DNA from: Microplitis mediator
Taxonomy: Eukaryota; Arthropoda; Insecta; Hymenoptera; Braconidae
DNA: 64,000 nucleotides
Direction of reading: 5' to 3'
Assembly: GCF_029852145.1 (NCBI RefSeq)
Contig: NC_079978.1
Location: forward strand, 10,686,301-10,750,300
A program made the position numbers and the translations under genes. Positions 11,515 through 23,666 of this stretch are shown here, piece by piece (the first letter of the stretch is position 1; the number at the start of each line of letters is the position of its first letter). The notes below the pieces were generated by a model. It was given only the letters and a program-made list of their open reading frames with translations. It did no database searches and had not been told where the DNA came from.

Positions 11515-11825
11515 TAATATCACTTGTAAATAACTGTAGCATATGCTACAAATAGCTCCCCATTAATTAAGGTGGTATTAAAATAAATAATAAACCATGT
11601 AGAAATTAAAATAATAGAAAACCTACGTTTACAAACATCAATATATTCGGTTAGATTCCACTCTGTTAATTTATCTTCAACAAAGTCAGTGTTTTCTTTA
11701 TAAGTTCCATTGTTAATAATTGAGTTCATATTCAAATCATTTGATGACGATTGTGCTGTATTGTCACCAGCATCGGTAAGATTTTCATGATGTTCCGAAT
11801 TATCATTGAGACCGTTCCCCTCCAT

Positions 11826-13090
11826 TTTACTTCTCCCTGAGTAAAAATGAATATAAAATTACTTTGATCATTGGGGTCACCAAAAAAAACCGCTTATTTT
11901 TTTTCGAGTTTCATATAAAAATTTGTTATTTCCACATATTTAGAGGACACCCTAAAAATGAGCTTAATAAAAAAAATTGTAACGGGTCACTCATGAATTT
12001 TGAAAATTATACCGCTCAAGATTTTTTCATCAAGCTGATTTTTTAAGAGGACCCTTTAAAATGTATTAAACTAACATAGTTTCATACGAGACTAGAAAAA
12101 GAAAAAAGCTAGTTTTTTTGTCACTCTAATGATCATAGTAATTTTGTGAAAATTTATTTTACTTTGAGTATAGCAATAAAAAAATAAAATGTTTATAGAT
12201 ATTGTAACATTACGAAAAATTCGACATAGACTCGTGGCTTAATATTGTTTGAATATAATAAAATGTTACCCGTTGAGCAATTCTTGGTGACTTCTATGAT
12301 CACCATTCCGACTTTGACCGATCAATTGATCCACCGCACAGATTGAGACAAAAGATCTGGCTGAGACGCCGAACTGAACAGCCGCGTTTCTGTGTTTTTG
12401 AACAATTCAACTCCCGACAAAAGAGAACAATTTCGGTTTTGACTCTTGAACAACGCGATTCACGACTTTTGCGAGACATCCGAGTGTTGACCACGATTGA
12501 TGAGGAAAAACTTCGACCAACAGTAACCGCTTTTTGAGATGAAGTGAACTTAATAATGATTGATTCAACAAGGTTGCCGTTTGTAAGTGTACTTAGACAC
12601 CTATCCGATAGATTCCCGGTGGTGAAGAAACCCGTTACAATTACAACCCTTTACAAGTATTAATTTTTAGAATATTTTACTTTAATCTGGGTAAAAGTCC
12701 CTGATTTGGAAAAATTATTAGAAATGTAGATACTCAGTTGACAGCTAGACACTTTGGGCTAACCGAGCAACCAAAGAAAACTGATGAACGGAGTACAACA
12801 CCGTATAACTTCATGTAGTCAACCGCGCTTATAAAAAACCTCATGATTTTTTTTTTAATTATACTGTTTTTGATTTAGTCACAACATTAAATTTTTCTAA
12901 TATAAATAATTTAAACCGTGAAAAATTATTTAACTATTCTGTGTACTCATATACATTTAATTAAATACATTTCAAATAAATGGGACGTGTAATATTAGTT
13001 TTAAATATCATTTTATTGGAAAAATCCATCTGTTCGAAAGTTATTGGAGCTGAAAGTCAAATTTGTGTTAAATTTCGAGATCTTTTTACT
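11826..13090. other. Intergenic, nothing recognised
   Basis: Upstream of the SAM-domain gene. There are overlapping short frames on both strands at 12300-12537. This patch is less AT-rich and could be a relic of a gene, but no motif is recognisable. No clear repeat ends. Confidence 0.3.
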
Positions 13091-13311
13091 TGTCCAGCGG
13101 ATCTATCCCATACGAATTTATAACCCAAAATATAATCGGTTATAATTGTTATAATTTGAAATATATTTTCGGAGTATATCCACAAGATTATAACCGCAAA
13201 TTATAAGCAACTTTATAATACATTATAATCCAAAATATATTTTTAAGGTTACATTCGCCCATTTATCCACAAATTATAACCAAAATTATAATAAATTATA
13301 ACCTGAAATAT

Positions 13312-15670
13312 CCCTAGCGGTATTAAAAACATTCTGGATACACTCTGGAAATATTCTGGTAACACGATGCAACCATACCGACTCCAGAGTATTTCCAGAA
13401 TGATTTTGTGCCCTTTTCTGAGAGTGAACCCAGAGTATTTCCAGAGCGGATACGGAGTAAATCCAAAGTGTTTCCAGAAAGTATCCAGAGTGGATACATA
13501 CTGACACCGTTATGCATCCACATTGAATACAAACTGATACCAAAGTGTTTCCAGAATGTTTCCAGAGTGGGATCAGAGTGAATACATACTGAAACCAGAA
13601 GGTATTCAGAGTAAATGAATACTGAAAAAAAAAACAATTTACCAAAATATATTATTTTAAGAATATTCAAGAGCATTTATTGAATACAAAAATCAATTTT
13701 TTTTCATTACCTGAAACGTATTTTATGTTTCTGGATTGTAAAAACAATTTTTTGAAGAAAACAAAAATTTTTGACATTATTGTCACAATGTAATATAGCA
13801 TCTACTATATGACCATCGAAACAGGCACTTGTCACTCTGTCAAATAACAGAGAAGTACCCGTGCTAGAATTATCTTTCAGTATAGAGTATAAGAACTCTG
13901 AAACACTTATCTAACCGGGAACAGAACAATAATAGGTTGGGCGCGATCTAGTGGCGAGCACTGAACTACTTCCACTGCTGCTTAGCACCGGTGACTTTCT
14001 CCTCCTTCACAATATATCTTCTCCCAGCGAATTGTTCTCTTAAGTCTTTCACATTAAAACCCGGGTCAAAGCTGTCAAAACTTCCATTAACTGTCGACAT
14101 TTTTAAACCAAAGACGATAAATAAATAATAAACAAAACATAATCAATTCTGTAACTTAATATATTTTTTATAAATATTGCCCATAAATAAAAATATTACA
14201 AGTCCATAATATAATCTAGTTTAGTCCTTGCAAATTTTCAGAACTAAAATTTTCAAAGTTCAAGAATTAATCTAGTTTTGTCTGCCCGTAACGCAATTGT
14301 TTTTTAAAACAATAGATCAAAAACAGCTTAAAATTTTTATAAAACATCAAAAACAGATCAAATAATTAATTAATTTTTTCTTGTTGAAAGTTCACAGAAA
14401 AACCCTGATTATATCTAAACTGAAACCCCCGGATTTGTTTTTACTTCTTGGGGCTATTCTTGAAAGGGTTTAGAAAAGATCGCCGTTAGAAAAATTAAAA
14501 AAATTTCGATTTATTACTTCTTTATTAACAATCTAAAGCATTGAAAAATAAAAAACGTGAATAAAGCGTTCAAGAAAATTTATTTTATTGCTAAAAAGTG
14601 AATTTGCTAATTAACAATTTTCTTTTATTTATTAAAAAATATTCATAAAAATTACTTTTATTCACAATTCATTAAGCAATTGAGTTAGAGCTTCGGTTAC
14701 AAGCTCAATTTGTCTAATGATTAATGGATAATAAAAAAGACTTGAAGTGTTGTAGTTGTGTCTTCAATAAGTTATTTTAATAACAATGAAGAAGAACAGA
14801 AAGGTAGCGACAAGTCCAAGTGTACAATAATTTAAAAAATTATATAAAAAATGAAAAAAAAATTTTTTCTACAACAAAAAACGCATAGTTATTTTTAGAA
14901 TTTGAAAAAAAATATTCCGTAAAAATTTATTTGTTTATAACAATTATTTAAACAATGCAAGTAAAAATTTTTTTCAAATTATTGTTATGTAGCTTTCAGC
15001 AATAAAAAAACAAAATAATCAAAAAAATAAAAAAAAAATAAATTTTCTTGATTGCTTTATTTACGTTTTTTATTTTTCAATGGTTTAGATTGTTAATAAA
15101 ATCGAAATTTTTTGATTTTTTCACCGGCGATCTCTTCTAAACCCTTTCAAGAATAGCTTCAAGAAGTAAAAAAAATCCGGGGTTTTTAGTTTAGAAATAA
15201 TCAGGGTTTTTATGTAAACTTTCAACAAGTAAAAATTAACTAATTAACAAAAGCATAGTTAATTAAAAAATTGGGGTAAAAATTGTTTTTCTGTAGATTA
15301 TTATTGATTTATGTATTTAGAAAGTACCAAATTTTTTTTATTCCTTAGTATTTAAATTTCATCGACTCTGGGCCCATTTTGAAATCACTCTGATTTCATC
15401 CTGCACTCATTTTGAGCCCATTTTGAAAACACTTTGATTCCATTCTGGACTCACTTTGGGTCCATTCTGAAAACACTTTGATTTCATTCTGGATTCACGT
15501 TGGATCCATTCTGAAGACACTTTGATCTACTCTGGATCAATTCTGAAACCACTTTGGTTTCACTCTGGAAAAAGGGCACAAAACCACTCTGGAAACATAC
15601 TGGATTTATAATGTTTACATTCTGACTATGATCCCAGAGTGTTTCCAGAGTGGGTTGAAGGTCGCAAGGG
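13312..15670. mobile_element. Element B: CCCT-ended element with CTCTGG word arrays
   Basis: The ends are CCCTAGCGG and CGCAAGGG, flanked by a 2-bp AT (13310-13311 and 15671-15672). Removing it restores the array text AAATATATCTTTGGAG. The terminal 300 bp on each side (13320-13620 and 15360-15660) are inverted arrays of CACTCTGG/CAGAGTG words with 3-4-bp spacers, an 11-bp period. The middle carries an 850-bp inverted repeat. No coding sequence. Confidence 0.75.
14380..15229. repeat. Large inverted repeat inside element B
   Basis: CTTGTTGAAAGTT at 14380 matches the complement at the right end (15229). Arms match over about 250 bp, for example CAGGGTTTTT, AAACCCTTTCAAGAATAGC and ATTGTTAATAAA. 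It is either a separate hairpin MITE nested in B or the core of B itself; I cannot see a target duplication. Confidence 0.6.
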
Positions 15671-16864
15671 ATATCTTTGGAGTTATATCCTTAGATATAT
15701 CCGCAAAGTATAACCGGAATTATAACAAATTATACCCCACAATATATCTTTAAAGGTATACCCTCAAATATATCCGCAAATTATAATAAACTATATCCCA
15801 AAATCTATTTCTAGAGTAATATTCTCAGATATATCCGCAAATTATAACCGAAATTATAATAAATTATATCCCAAAGTATATCGTTTGAGTTATATCCTTA
15901 GATATATCGGAAATTATAACGAGCATTATAATAGATTATACCCCAAAATATATTTCTAGAGTTATATTCTCAAATATATCCACCAATTATAACCAAAATT
16001 ATAATAAACTATAACACAAAATATATCTTTTAAGTTATATCCTTAGATATATCCAAAATTATAACGAGAATTATAATAGATTATATCTCAAAATGTATCT
16101 TTAGAGTTACATCTTTAGATATATCCGTAAATTACAACCGAAATTATAACGAAAATTATAATAGATTATACCCCAAAATATATCTTTTGAGTTATATCCT
16201 TAGATATATCGGAAATTATAACGAGCATTATAATAGATTATACCCCAAAATATATTTCTAGAGTTATATTCTCAGATATATCCACCAATTATAACCGAAA
16301 TAATAATAAATTATATCGCAAAATATATCTTTCGAGTTATATCCTTAGATGTATTCAAAATTATAATGAAAAGTATAATAAATTATATCTTCAGGTATAT
16401 CTTTAGAGTTATCTCTACATATATCCTTACGAATATCCGCGAATTTTTGCCAAAATTATAATAAATTATATTTTATTATCTATCATGACAGTTATATTCT
16501 CAGATATATCCACTAATTGTAACCCAAATTATAATAAATTATGTCCCGAAATGTATTTGTAAAGTGTATTCCCAAATTTATTCGAAAGTTTTAACCAAAA
16601 TTATTAAAAACTATATCCGAAAAAATATATGGCCGAAAATTATAATAAAAGCTATGATGAATTATATCCTAAAATTTATCTCTGGATTCATATCTTCAGA
16701 TATATTCAGAAATTATAAGAATATATATAGATATATTTATGTATTGTAGAGTTATATCTAGGATTATAATACATTATATTTTTACATTATATTTCAAATT
16801 GTGGTTTTTAAAAATAAATAAAACAATAAATAATTGTATTCAAAAAGACATTTATTATATTAAA

Positions 16865-16866
<2 letters not shown>

Positions 16867-16931
<65 letters not shown>
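16867..16931. repeat. (TA)n microsatellite
   Basis: About 32 uninterrupted TA dinucleotides following the AT-rich array. Confidence 0.95.
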
Positions 16932-16933
<2 letters not shown>

Positions 16934-17138
16934 TAGAATTTTATCGAGATGTATAATAAGTTATGCTTTGAAGATACATTTTCAATGTACTTACTCAAAT
17001 TATAATTAATTACATCGTATAATATACTTTTTCAATTATAATATTTGATTTATTTTCCAATTATATCCATAATTGTGAAAAATTACATTCTGGTATATTT
17101 TTTAATATCATCTTATAAAATATAATTAAAGTTGAGGT

Positions 17139-20103
17139 TTAATCTAAAATTTCATGACGATTTAAATGGATGCACGCAACAAGACATTCTGTTTCTTTAA
17201 TTTCCGATATTAAAACTTTTTCTTTGATTTCTGTAACGGGTAAAACAGCTAATTCCTTTGCGATATTTTGCAATCGTATTAAATGTGTCAGTCTTTGATC
17301 ACGAATGTTTGATTTACAAGTATTTTTATAAAAATAGTATCCTAAGGCGTAACATTTTAATAAATTTTGATTTTTTAAAACAATAAATGAATTAATTTCA
17401 AATATTTCATTGTGATTTGTCATAATATTGCAATTACATCTCTTAGTTACTTTGTTGTATTGTTTACTATGAATAACTTCACGATTAATATAAGCTCTAA
17501 AGTACTGTTGAATGACTGTGTCATTGAGGATGTTAATATTGATACGTTGAAAAGCTAAAAAACACTCTCGCGTTAATTTTGTAGAGATTTTTGCATTTCA
17601 AAGCATACAGATACCATCAACGTGCAAAGTTGGTGATGGGCGTAATTTTTTATCCGACGCTTTAGAGAAATAAACTTTTTGTTCAGATGTTAATTGATCT
17701 CGATACCAATATAATAAATTGTTCATAACATAACGTTCCCTAAATGAATCAACTACTTGTGTTGATACTACTTGGGAACAGCGAACATATTTTAAAATTT
17801 CTTGATAAAAATCTTCATACAAAAATGAACTATGAGACCACAGTGGTCCCCAATTAGTCACACTATCAGCCAAGTGTGTTAATAAATGCAAATTAAACGA
17901 AATATGGATTTCGCCGTATAGCTTTTTAGTGTCTTGAACAAAAGTAAATAAGCATCGGTTCGCAAAATCAATTTCAGCAGGCATGATGGAAGATCCAAGT
18001 AGTATAGAAATACCATCAACAAGTAAGCTCCAATGGTTAACATATTGTAACGAAAATGTTGCCTTCAATACGGGTATGCTGTAGTATAACACAAAAGCAC
18101 ACTATTCGTGAGCTTTCCAATGATTACGTTCACTCATTTTCCGAAGAATTCTTGAGATATCTAATGTTGGCTTAAAAGCTATAAGATAATCATCAATTTT
18201 CGCCAACATCTTTCCTTGATAAAAATTCTCAGCATGATTTGATGGGTCGAACCAAAGATTGCAGAACTGTCGACATACACCCAATAGCACTGCATGCATA
18301 TAGTCTGGAGGTAAACCTTCCACAATGTCAAAGTCCGGAATATCAGAAATTACTGGAAAATCTTTCATTCCATATTGCTGTGACTCACCATGATGAAGCG
18401 TTTGTTGATGTGTTCTACGACCAGCCCCATATGCATTACCATCAGCGTCCAATGGATAAACATTGACAGAACCATTACCTTTCTTCACTCGTTTTCCACT
18501 ATGTAAACATAGATTGCAACCGTAAGATGCATTGAATTGGTGACAATTAACAACCTTCGGTCGAGCCACAGAATCGCAAATAAACATTAAAATTTTTACT
18601 TTTTTAAGTACGATGATATCATTTTGAGTATAAGTAAAACCTTTATTAAAAAGTAATTTACTTTCTTCTATCAATGGTTTTAAATATTCAGACATTTTTA
18701 TTTCTTTAGAACCACACCAAAGACTTGCTAGCATAATATTTTTCCGACGTTTGTTTGGAGCAAGTTCATTAATTGTACAGGTCACAGGTTGCATAGAAAA
18801 ATTAGAGCTACTAAAAACCGGCACTCCGTCAACACTACAATTAAGACTAATCATATCATCATTCACTCCTTTCTTATACAACTTCCCATCAAAAATATCT
18901 TCGATAGCGTAATGATGTTTTTTACGTCGAGACTCAGAGTATAAAGAAGTGATATCAGATGTTTCAAAGAAGACTTTTAGCTGTTGAGCTAAGGGTATAT
19001 ATAGAAAAAAATTTTCTGATTTTATGTTGGTTTCGGCGTTGATAAAAATTTTGCAATATTCACAATACACTTTCGATTCAATATCAGGATCATCGTGAAT
19101 ATTTTTATCCACTGATCTACTATTTCGATTGCTTATTTCACAATCTGTTGTTTTTTTTTTTAATTGCAGAACCAATGAAACGGCTACACTTGCAGCAAAA
19201 ATAGTAGATCATAATATTTGTTGAAAACGAATTAATTATGTTTTTGTAATGATACTTTGATAGATGAGATATATAATTATTATTATTGAATAAATTAATT
19301 AATTGTAAAATATCTTGCGCAGCCGTATAACTCAAATTATTTTTGTATTTCGTTGCCATCACTAATAAAGTTTGTATCAAAATATCTTGAGAATATTCAG
19401 TTGATATTCTTGAAGGATGAAAATCATTATTAAGATAAAAATCAGATTCATCTAAAGTACAAGTACTTATCAAATTTGTTGAATCCGTACTGCAGTTTTC
19501 AATTAATTCATTGACACAGTCAACCTGAAAACAATATTTTTTTTTCACTAGTATTGTTACTCTACATATTTATTACTCAGTGTACCAAAATAAAATATGT
19601 ATCGATATATTTACTGGTTGGTTAGCCTCAAATTCTGATGAAGGGTTCTGATAATCAATATCAATGCAGATAGGCGCTGATAAATTCTCTTCACTTGAAA
19701 TATTGCCATTATCCTAAAAAATATTTAATTGGATAAATTTAGTAGAAAATTCATATCTCTAACCTTAATTCTATTTAATATTAACCAAATCATTAGGCGC
19801 AGTATCTAATGTAGGTTGTTCACTTGCTATTGAACAAATCACATTTGATTTTCTCTGAGATAGAGTCTTCATTCTGTAATAATTAACATATGCAAATTTT
19901 ATTTATTACATGTACCAAAGAAAATATTGCTTAACAAAAATTGAAAATAAAGTCAATATTAACCTTTTCGATTCTTCTTCAAATTTTAGTTTTCTTCGCA
20001 GATATCGTTTAGATCGCTCAGGTACTGAAGAATTACTTCCATAATAGCTATAGTCATTATATCGACTTCTTTTTCGGCTTGAATTTTCCATTACTATGAT
20101 CAC
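17139..20103 (-). pseudogene. TNP2-like (DxMH family) transposase, lineage 1
   Basis: Likely the DDE-type transposase of an En/Spm (CMC)-like element. Exons 20103-19964, 19873-19786, 19713-19615 and 19524-17139 join in matching phases at GT/AG sites. Exon 1 is basic (SRKRSRYNDYSYYG). Exon 4 has a CX2C...CX2C zinc pair (CCKC, CEYC), then CSVDGVPVF (first Asp region), CDS, YGCNLC, and DYMHAVLLGVC near 18290. It continues with WKAHE, HLLTHLADSV..GPLW, LYEDF (candidate catalytic Glu) and a C-terminal block ending at 17139. Defects are one frame change in an A-run near 19155, TAG at 18102-18104 and TGA at 17595-17597. Otherwise it is one continuous frame of over 650 codons, so it died recently or these are sequence errors. 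It is followed by the AT-rich array and is divergent from the exon at 21009. Confidence 0.8.
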
Positions 20104-21008
20104 TGCTTTTTCAATTTTCTTAAAAATAATGTTTTATTTGCATATTGTCATTTTAATCTAAACTATTGAATTTAACGATTCAATCAATTACTCGGTGGCG
20201 CTAGCAGTATATGCTCATACTACTCCAATATTCGTATAGATCAAATAGATACCATCGGTTGATAACTTATAACACATCATATGTGAAATGCTATAATAAC
20301 ATTAAGTCAAGTAGCAGCTTTATTTTACGTATTAGCGTGCTAATTACAATTAATTTATAAATTAAATTGACAGGAAATAATTTTTTGTTTTTTCAATTAT
20401 TTTTCGTGAATTTCTGAATTATTGTAAAATAATAATTATTCTGGATTTTAAAGGCAATAACATGTCAATTTACTAATGTAGTATATATTGTCATATGTCA
20501 TATATTTCAAAAATATAAATATATATATTTATATATATCCGAATATTAATATATATACAGAAATATTTTCATGTTCTTTTGTTTGACCACCAGCAACGTT
20601 GATTGTTGTGCATACTTGTTTTATTTCTTGCATCTTACTGTGATTGTTAACAATTCTTGGCAAAACTATTTGTGAATTTATTCGGTAAGTAAAATAATAT
20701 TTAATACTATAGTGAATCATGTTTTACATGCATTATTTTCTTGTCATCTGATTCTTTCGTCTTATTTAAGAATATTAATACATAAACAATAGACATCCAT
20801 CAATTTTTGTGGTTATAAGAAAAATTTTTTTACATAAATACTTATTTTGTATGTTAAGAATAATATTCATCGGAAGTTTCTCATTTCAGCATGACAATAT
20901 TTCAATATACCTTAAAATTTAATTACTTTTCGTTATTACGAAATAAAAATATTTTTATGAAATATTTTTTTTTTAGCAGCTGCACTGCACATCATTCTTC
21001 TGAGAACA
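20104..21008. promoter_or_regulatory. Divergent intergenic region between transposase and accessory exon
   Basis: 905 bp between two divergent starts (minus at 20103, plus at 21009). It contains no open frame of note, AT-rich stretches and ATATATAT runs near 20510-20560. A shared promoter is inferred from arrangement only. Confidence 0.3.
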
Positions 21009-21228
21009 ATGTCAGGTCTCTATGCCTTAATTAAATGGATAAAAGGAGAGGACGAGGGAAAATATAGCGCTGGTGTGCCAACAGATTGGATTAAAAATTT
21101 TAAATATGAGGAATATTTAGCTATGGATGACGATAGTGATGAATCATACGTCATTGAATGGCGTAATTCAAAAAAACCCCCAAAAGGTGGTTGGAATTGC
21201 TTTGATCGTGTCATTATACAAGTATCGC
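21009..21228 (+). CDS. First exon of a BEN-type accessory gene (N-terminal domain), partial
   Basis: Starts at ATG with MSGLYALIKW. It continues with SAGVPTDWI, a DDDSDES acidic stretch, YVIEWRNSKKPPKGGWNCF and VIIQVS. It ends at a GT donor (GC then GTAAAT) in phase 1. This is the N-terminal domain (ALV/I-x-W start, W-F/Y-x-VKVL-like end) that precedes BEN domains in insect proteins. The gene at 59620-61968 has an equivalent first exon ending in the same phase. I could not trace later exons with confidence; an acceptor-like TTGTTTCACAG lies at 21530-21540. It is divergent from the transposase gene. Family assignment is from memory and moderate. Confidence 0.5.
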
Positions 21229-22724
21229 GTAAATATGTTTTTTTTGACTTCCCCATTATATTTACTATAAACTCTAACAGTCATTTGATTATTAAATAGG
21301 TGTAAACCGTTCTGTAATCGGTAAACGAAACCTTTACCGGCAGAAGTTTGCGACATCTATGAGATTGGCACATAAATATTTTTATACGCTGGTTTATCTA
21401 CGCAACATAAAAATATATCCTAACGCCACCTTCCTTCAGCAAAGATGTTTAAACAAAATTCTTGGTCAAAAATTGCTCCAGAATCGTTGCAGTAACTAAA
21501 CAGAGCGTATTTTTATTTTCCTTTTTTCTTGTTTCACAGAGCAGTACAAAATACAATTCATGAAGACAGGAAAAAGGAACTCAAAAATTCTTATCAAACT
21601 CTGGCGCAAGTTTCTGGAGTAACAATCTGGAACAATAATTGTTCAATTTATGTCTCTAAGTCATAATTTTGACATAATAATTTTTGCACTCCATTGCTCA
21701 ATACTGTAACTGAGGAGTTTTTCTTATATTATTGACCAATAATTTTTTATCCCGTCATTTTATTTTAACTTCCCACTGAGAAAATCGACGATTTTCAAAA
21801 ATTCGGGAAGTTATGTTTTTTTTCATTTGGATCTCTATTTAATTCTATTAGAGAAAAATGAAAAAGAAGGAATAAAGCTATAGACTATCAGCTAGTGATG
21901 AAAATCTACACTACTGTATTATAATACTGAGCAGTTGTCATAATATTAGTTATTTATATTTATTAGAAATTCATTAAATTTATCGGATTCGACAAAAAAT
22001 ATATTTAAAATATATTTATGTGTCAGTAGCATTAAAATTATATGTTTCGACGGCTGCTCTGTCAGTTCATACAACAATATAAATGATCCCCGTTAAAAAA
22101 TTCAATTCAATGGGTAATGGAAATTTTTCCAATTATAAAATTGAAGTTAAGGGGGTTTACTCGTTTTTTTTGCACTCGAATGGGTGAACGGAGCTGTCGT
22201 TGCCCTGCTTAGAAAATCCGATAGATTCTTATAGCTGTATGGTTAAGGCCCTATACTTAACTATAGCACTTCTCATAGAACTCATTCACTCTTATAAAAT
22301 CTCTATAGGAATTGATGAGAATCTATTGGATTCTATGAGATTTTTTAAACAGGGTGTTCCACTTGTACAATAGAAAGAGGCTTTGTCCAAATTTATTTGC
22401 AACCAAATGAAAATTTTTAATAAATTAGACCGATGATCACTAGATTATAGATTAGTGTATCGAGCCTTGTTATCTGTCTTGTGATAAGAGCTTTCATTTA
22501 GAACTAATGTTTGGACAAAAATATATGCCAACCCTTCTTAACGATTAAAAACAAATTTCCTAATCAAGAAATTAAATTTAATGATTAATTGAAATTTTCC
22601 TCCTTAAATTATTGAATTCAATAATTACTGGAATCGTCAATGCATTACAAATAGTAGTGCGTTAACTAAAACCCAATGAAAATTATCAAGAAAATATCTA
22701 TATATTTTTTAGAGATATACCCGG
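21229..22724. other. Intergenic with small repeat fragments
   Basis: No gene seen. 21768-21830 contains AACTTCCC, then AAAATTCGGGAAGTTAT, a fragment of the dispersed repeat at 52350-53115. Around 22205-22360 are imperfect repeats of ATAGATTCTTAT and ATTGGATTCTATGAG words. Confidence 0.4.
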
Positions 22725-22945
22725 GTAAAAAAAGAACAATCTACCATAGACTCATAAAAGATCTACCACAGATCTTTCGCTATTAGATCGGCAAGAGATC
22801 CACCAGAAATCTACCTGGGGAGACAAATTTTTCAAAAGACAGTATAGTCCATTAAAGACTTCTGGATGATCTGTGGAAGATCTGTGAGCGAAAGATCTGT
22901 GGTAGATCTTTGAAAGATTCGTGAGCGAAAGATTTGTGGGATTTT
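22725..22945. repeat. AGATCT-rich inverted repeat
   Basis: GATCTACCACAGATCTTTCGC on one side and its complement AGCGAAAGATCTGTGGTAG on the other, plus further AGATCT words. Probably a short hairpin MITE. Boundaries are uncertain. Confidence 0.6.
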
Positions 22946-22984
22946 TTAAAAGTCTGGTGTAGCTTTTTCAAATTTATTTAATGA

Positions 22985-23500
22985 TTAAAAAAATTTTTTT
23001 TTTTAAAAAATCAATAGCCAATTCTTGAAGAGAATTTATTTAAGTTTTCGAAACCTACCTTGAACTTTCTGTGTAATCATTGGTTGGTGAAATATTGGTA
23101 ATCAAAGACAAAATGATCCTTTTCCGTTCAAACACCGATATCTCAGCGAGAAATCCTCGAATTAAAGTTAAAAAATGAACAAATTGAAGCTAAATAAACA
23201 AGTTATCTAGCCCATGTTGTGTTTAAGTAAAAAAAATTTTTTCAAAGTTTGCGAACTAAAAAGAAAAACCAAAAAAATTTCGACAAATTTTTTTTCGGTG
23301 GTTTTCTAGAGAGTACCTAAAAAAAAATTTAGAAAAAAATTTTGGAACTCAGATCAAATAACTAGATACTTAGAGCTACAATTTTTTTTTTTAATTTGCT
23401 GTACGACCATTTTTCATCAAGTTACAGCATGTTGAAAAACCTCAAAAAATTTGGATTTTTTTCTTGCTCCCTTAATTTTTGTGAGAAGTGTATGTACAAC
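22985..23500. mobile_element. Dispersed non-autonomous repeat, copy 2
   Basis: Matches the interior and right end of the copy at 5237-5993: GTGTAATCATTGG, ATCAAAGACAAAATGATCC, and CCCTTAATTTTTGTGAGAAG at the tip. Left end not resolved. Confidence 0.5.
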
Positions 23501-23666
23501 CTACGTGGGGTAAGATTGTTATGTATTGTTTATGTATACATGAAAATCTTATACCACGTATTTTGTTACGGATGTTTTTAGGCGGCTCGGGTACCCATCC
23601 GCATCGTCCCATAAGAAACTTTGTTCAAAAAATAAAGAATATCGTTTATTATTGATAAACAACTTT

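Larger units (their letters stand above)
6138..11825 (-). pseudogene. SAM-domain (SAMD3-like) protein gene, six exons, broken
   Basis: Exons are 11825-11627, 11366-11245, 8302-8258, 8184-8054, 7225-6574 and 6517-6138. Each junction has GT/AG and the reading phases join correctly (1, 0, 0, 2, 0). Exons 1-2 encode a sterile alpha motif-like fold (LTEWNLTEYIDVCKR, EEELKNLIKPLG). Exon 5 has a SAMD3-like body (YRHRAEGKATSGKLFSRF). It is broken by in-frame TAG at 7150-7152 (where the family often has Tyr) and at 6871-6873, and by a frameshift near 6335. The last segment ends in a Ser/Asp-rich tail. Intron 2 (2.9 kb) holds a Tigger element and a hairpin MITE; intron 1 holds another MITE. The family is known from insects and fish, and its cellular role is unclear. 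The family name is from memory of motifs; the exon structure is seen. Confidence 0.65.
13110..16800. repeat. AT-rich tandem array (about 73-bp unit), split by element B
   Basis: Units such as GTTATATCCTTAGATATATC, then AAATTATAACC, then ATTATAATAAATTATA, then CCCAAAATATATCTTT recur every 70-80 bp. They run across 13110-13311 and again from 15671 to about 16800, decaying toward 17100. There is no coding potential. The array ends right at the 3' end of the minus-strand transposase gene (17139). The 2.36-kb element B is inserted in it. Confidence 0.8.

Noticed and set aside
12300..12537. Overlapping 64-codon frames on both strands
   Set aside because: No motif, no splice context and opposing frames of equal length; cannot be supported as coding.
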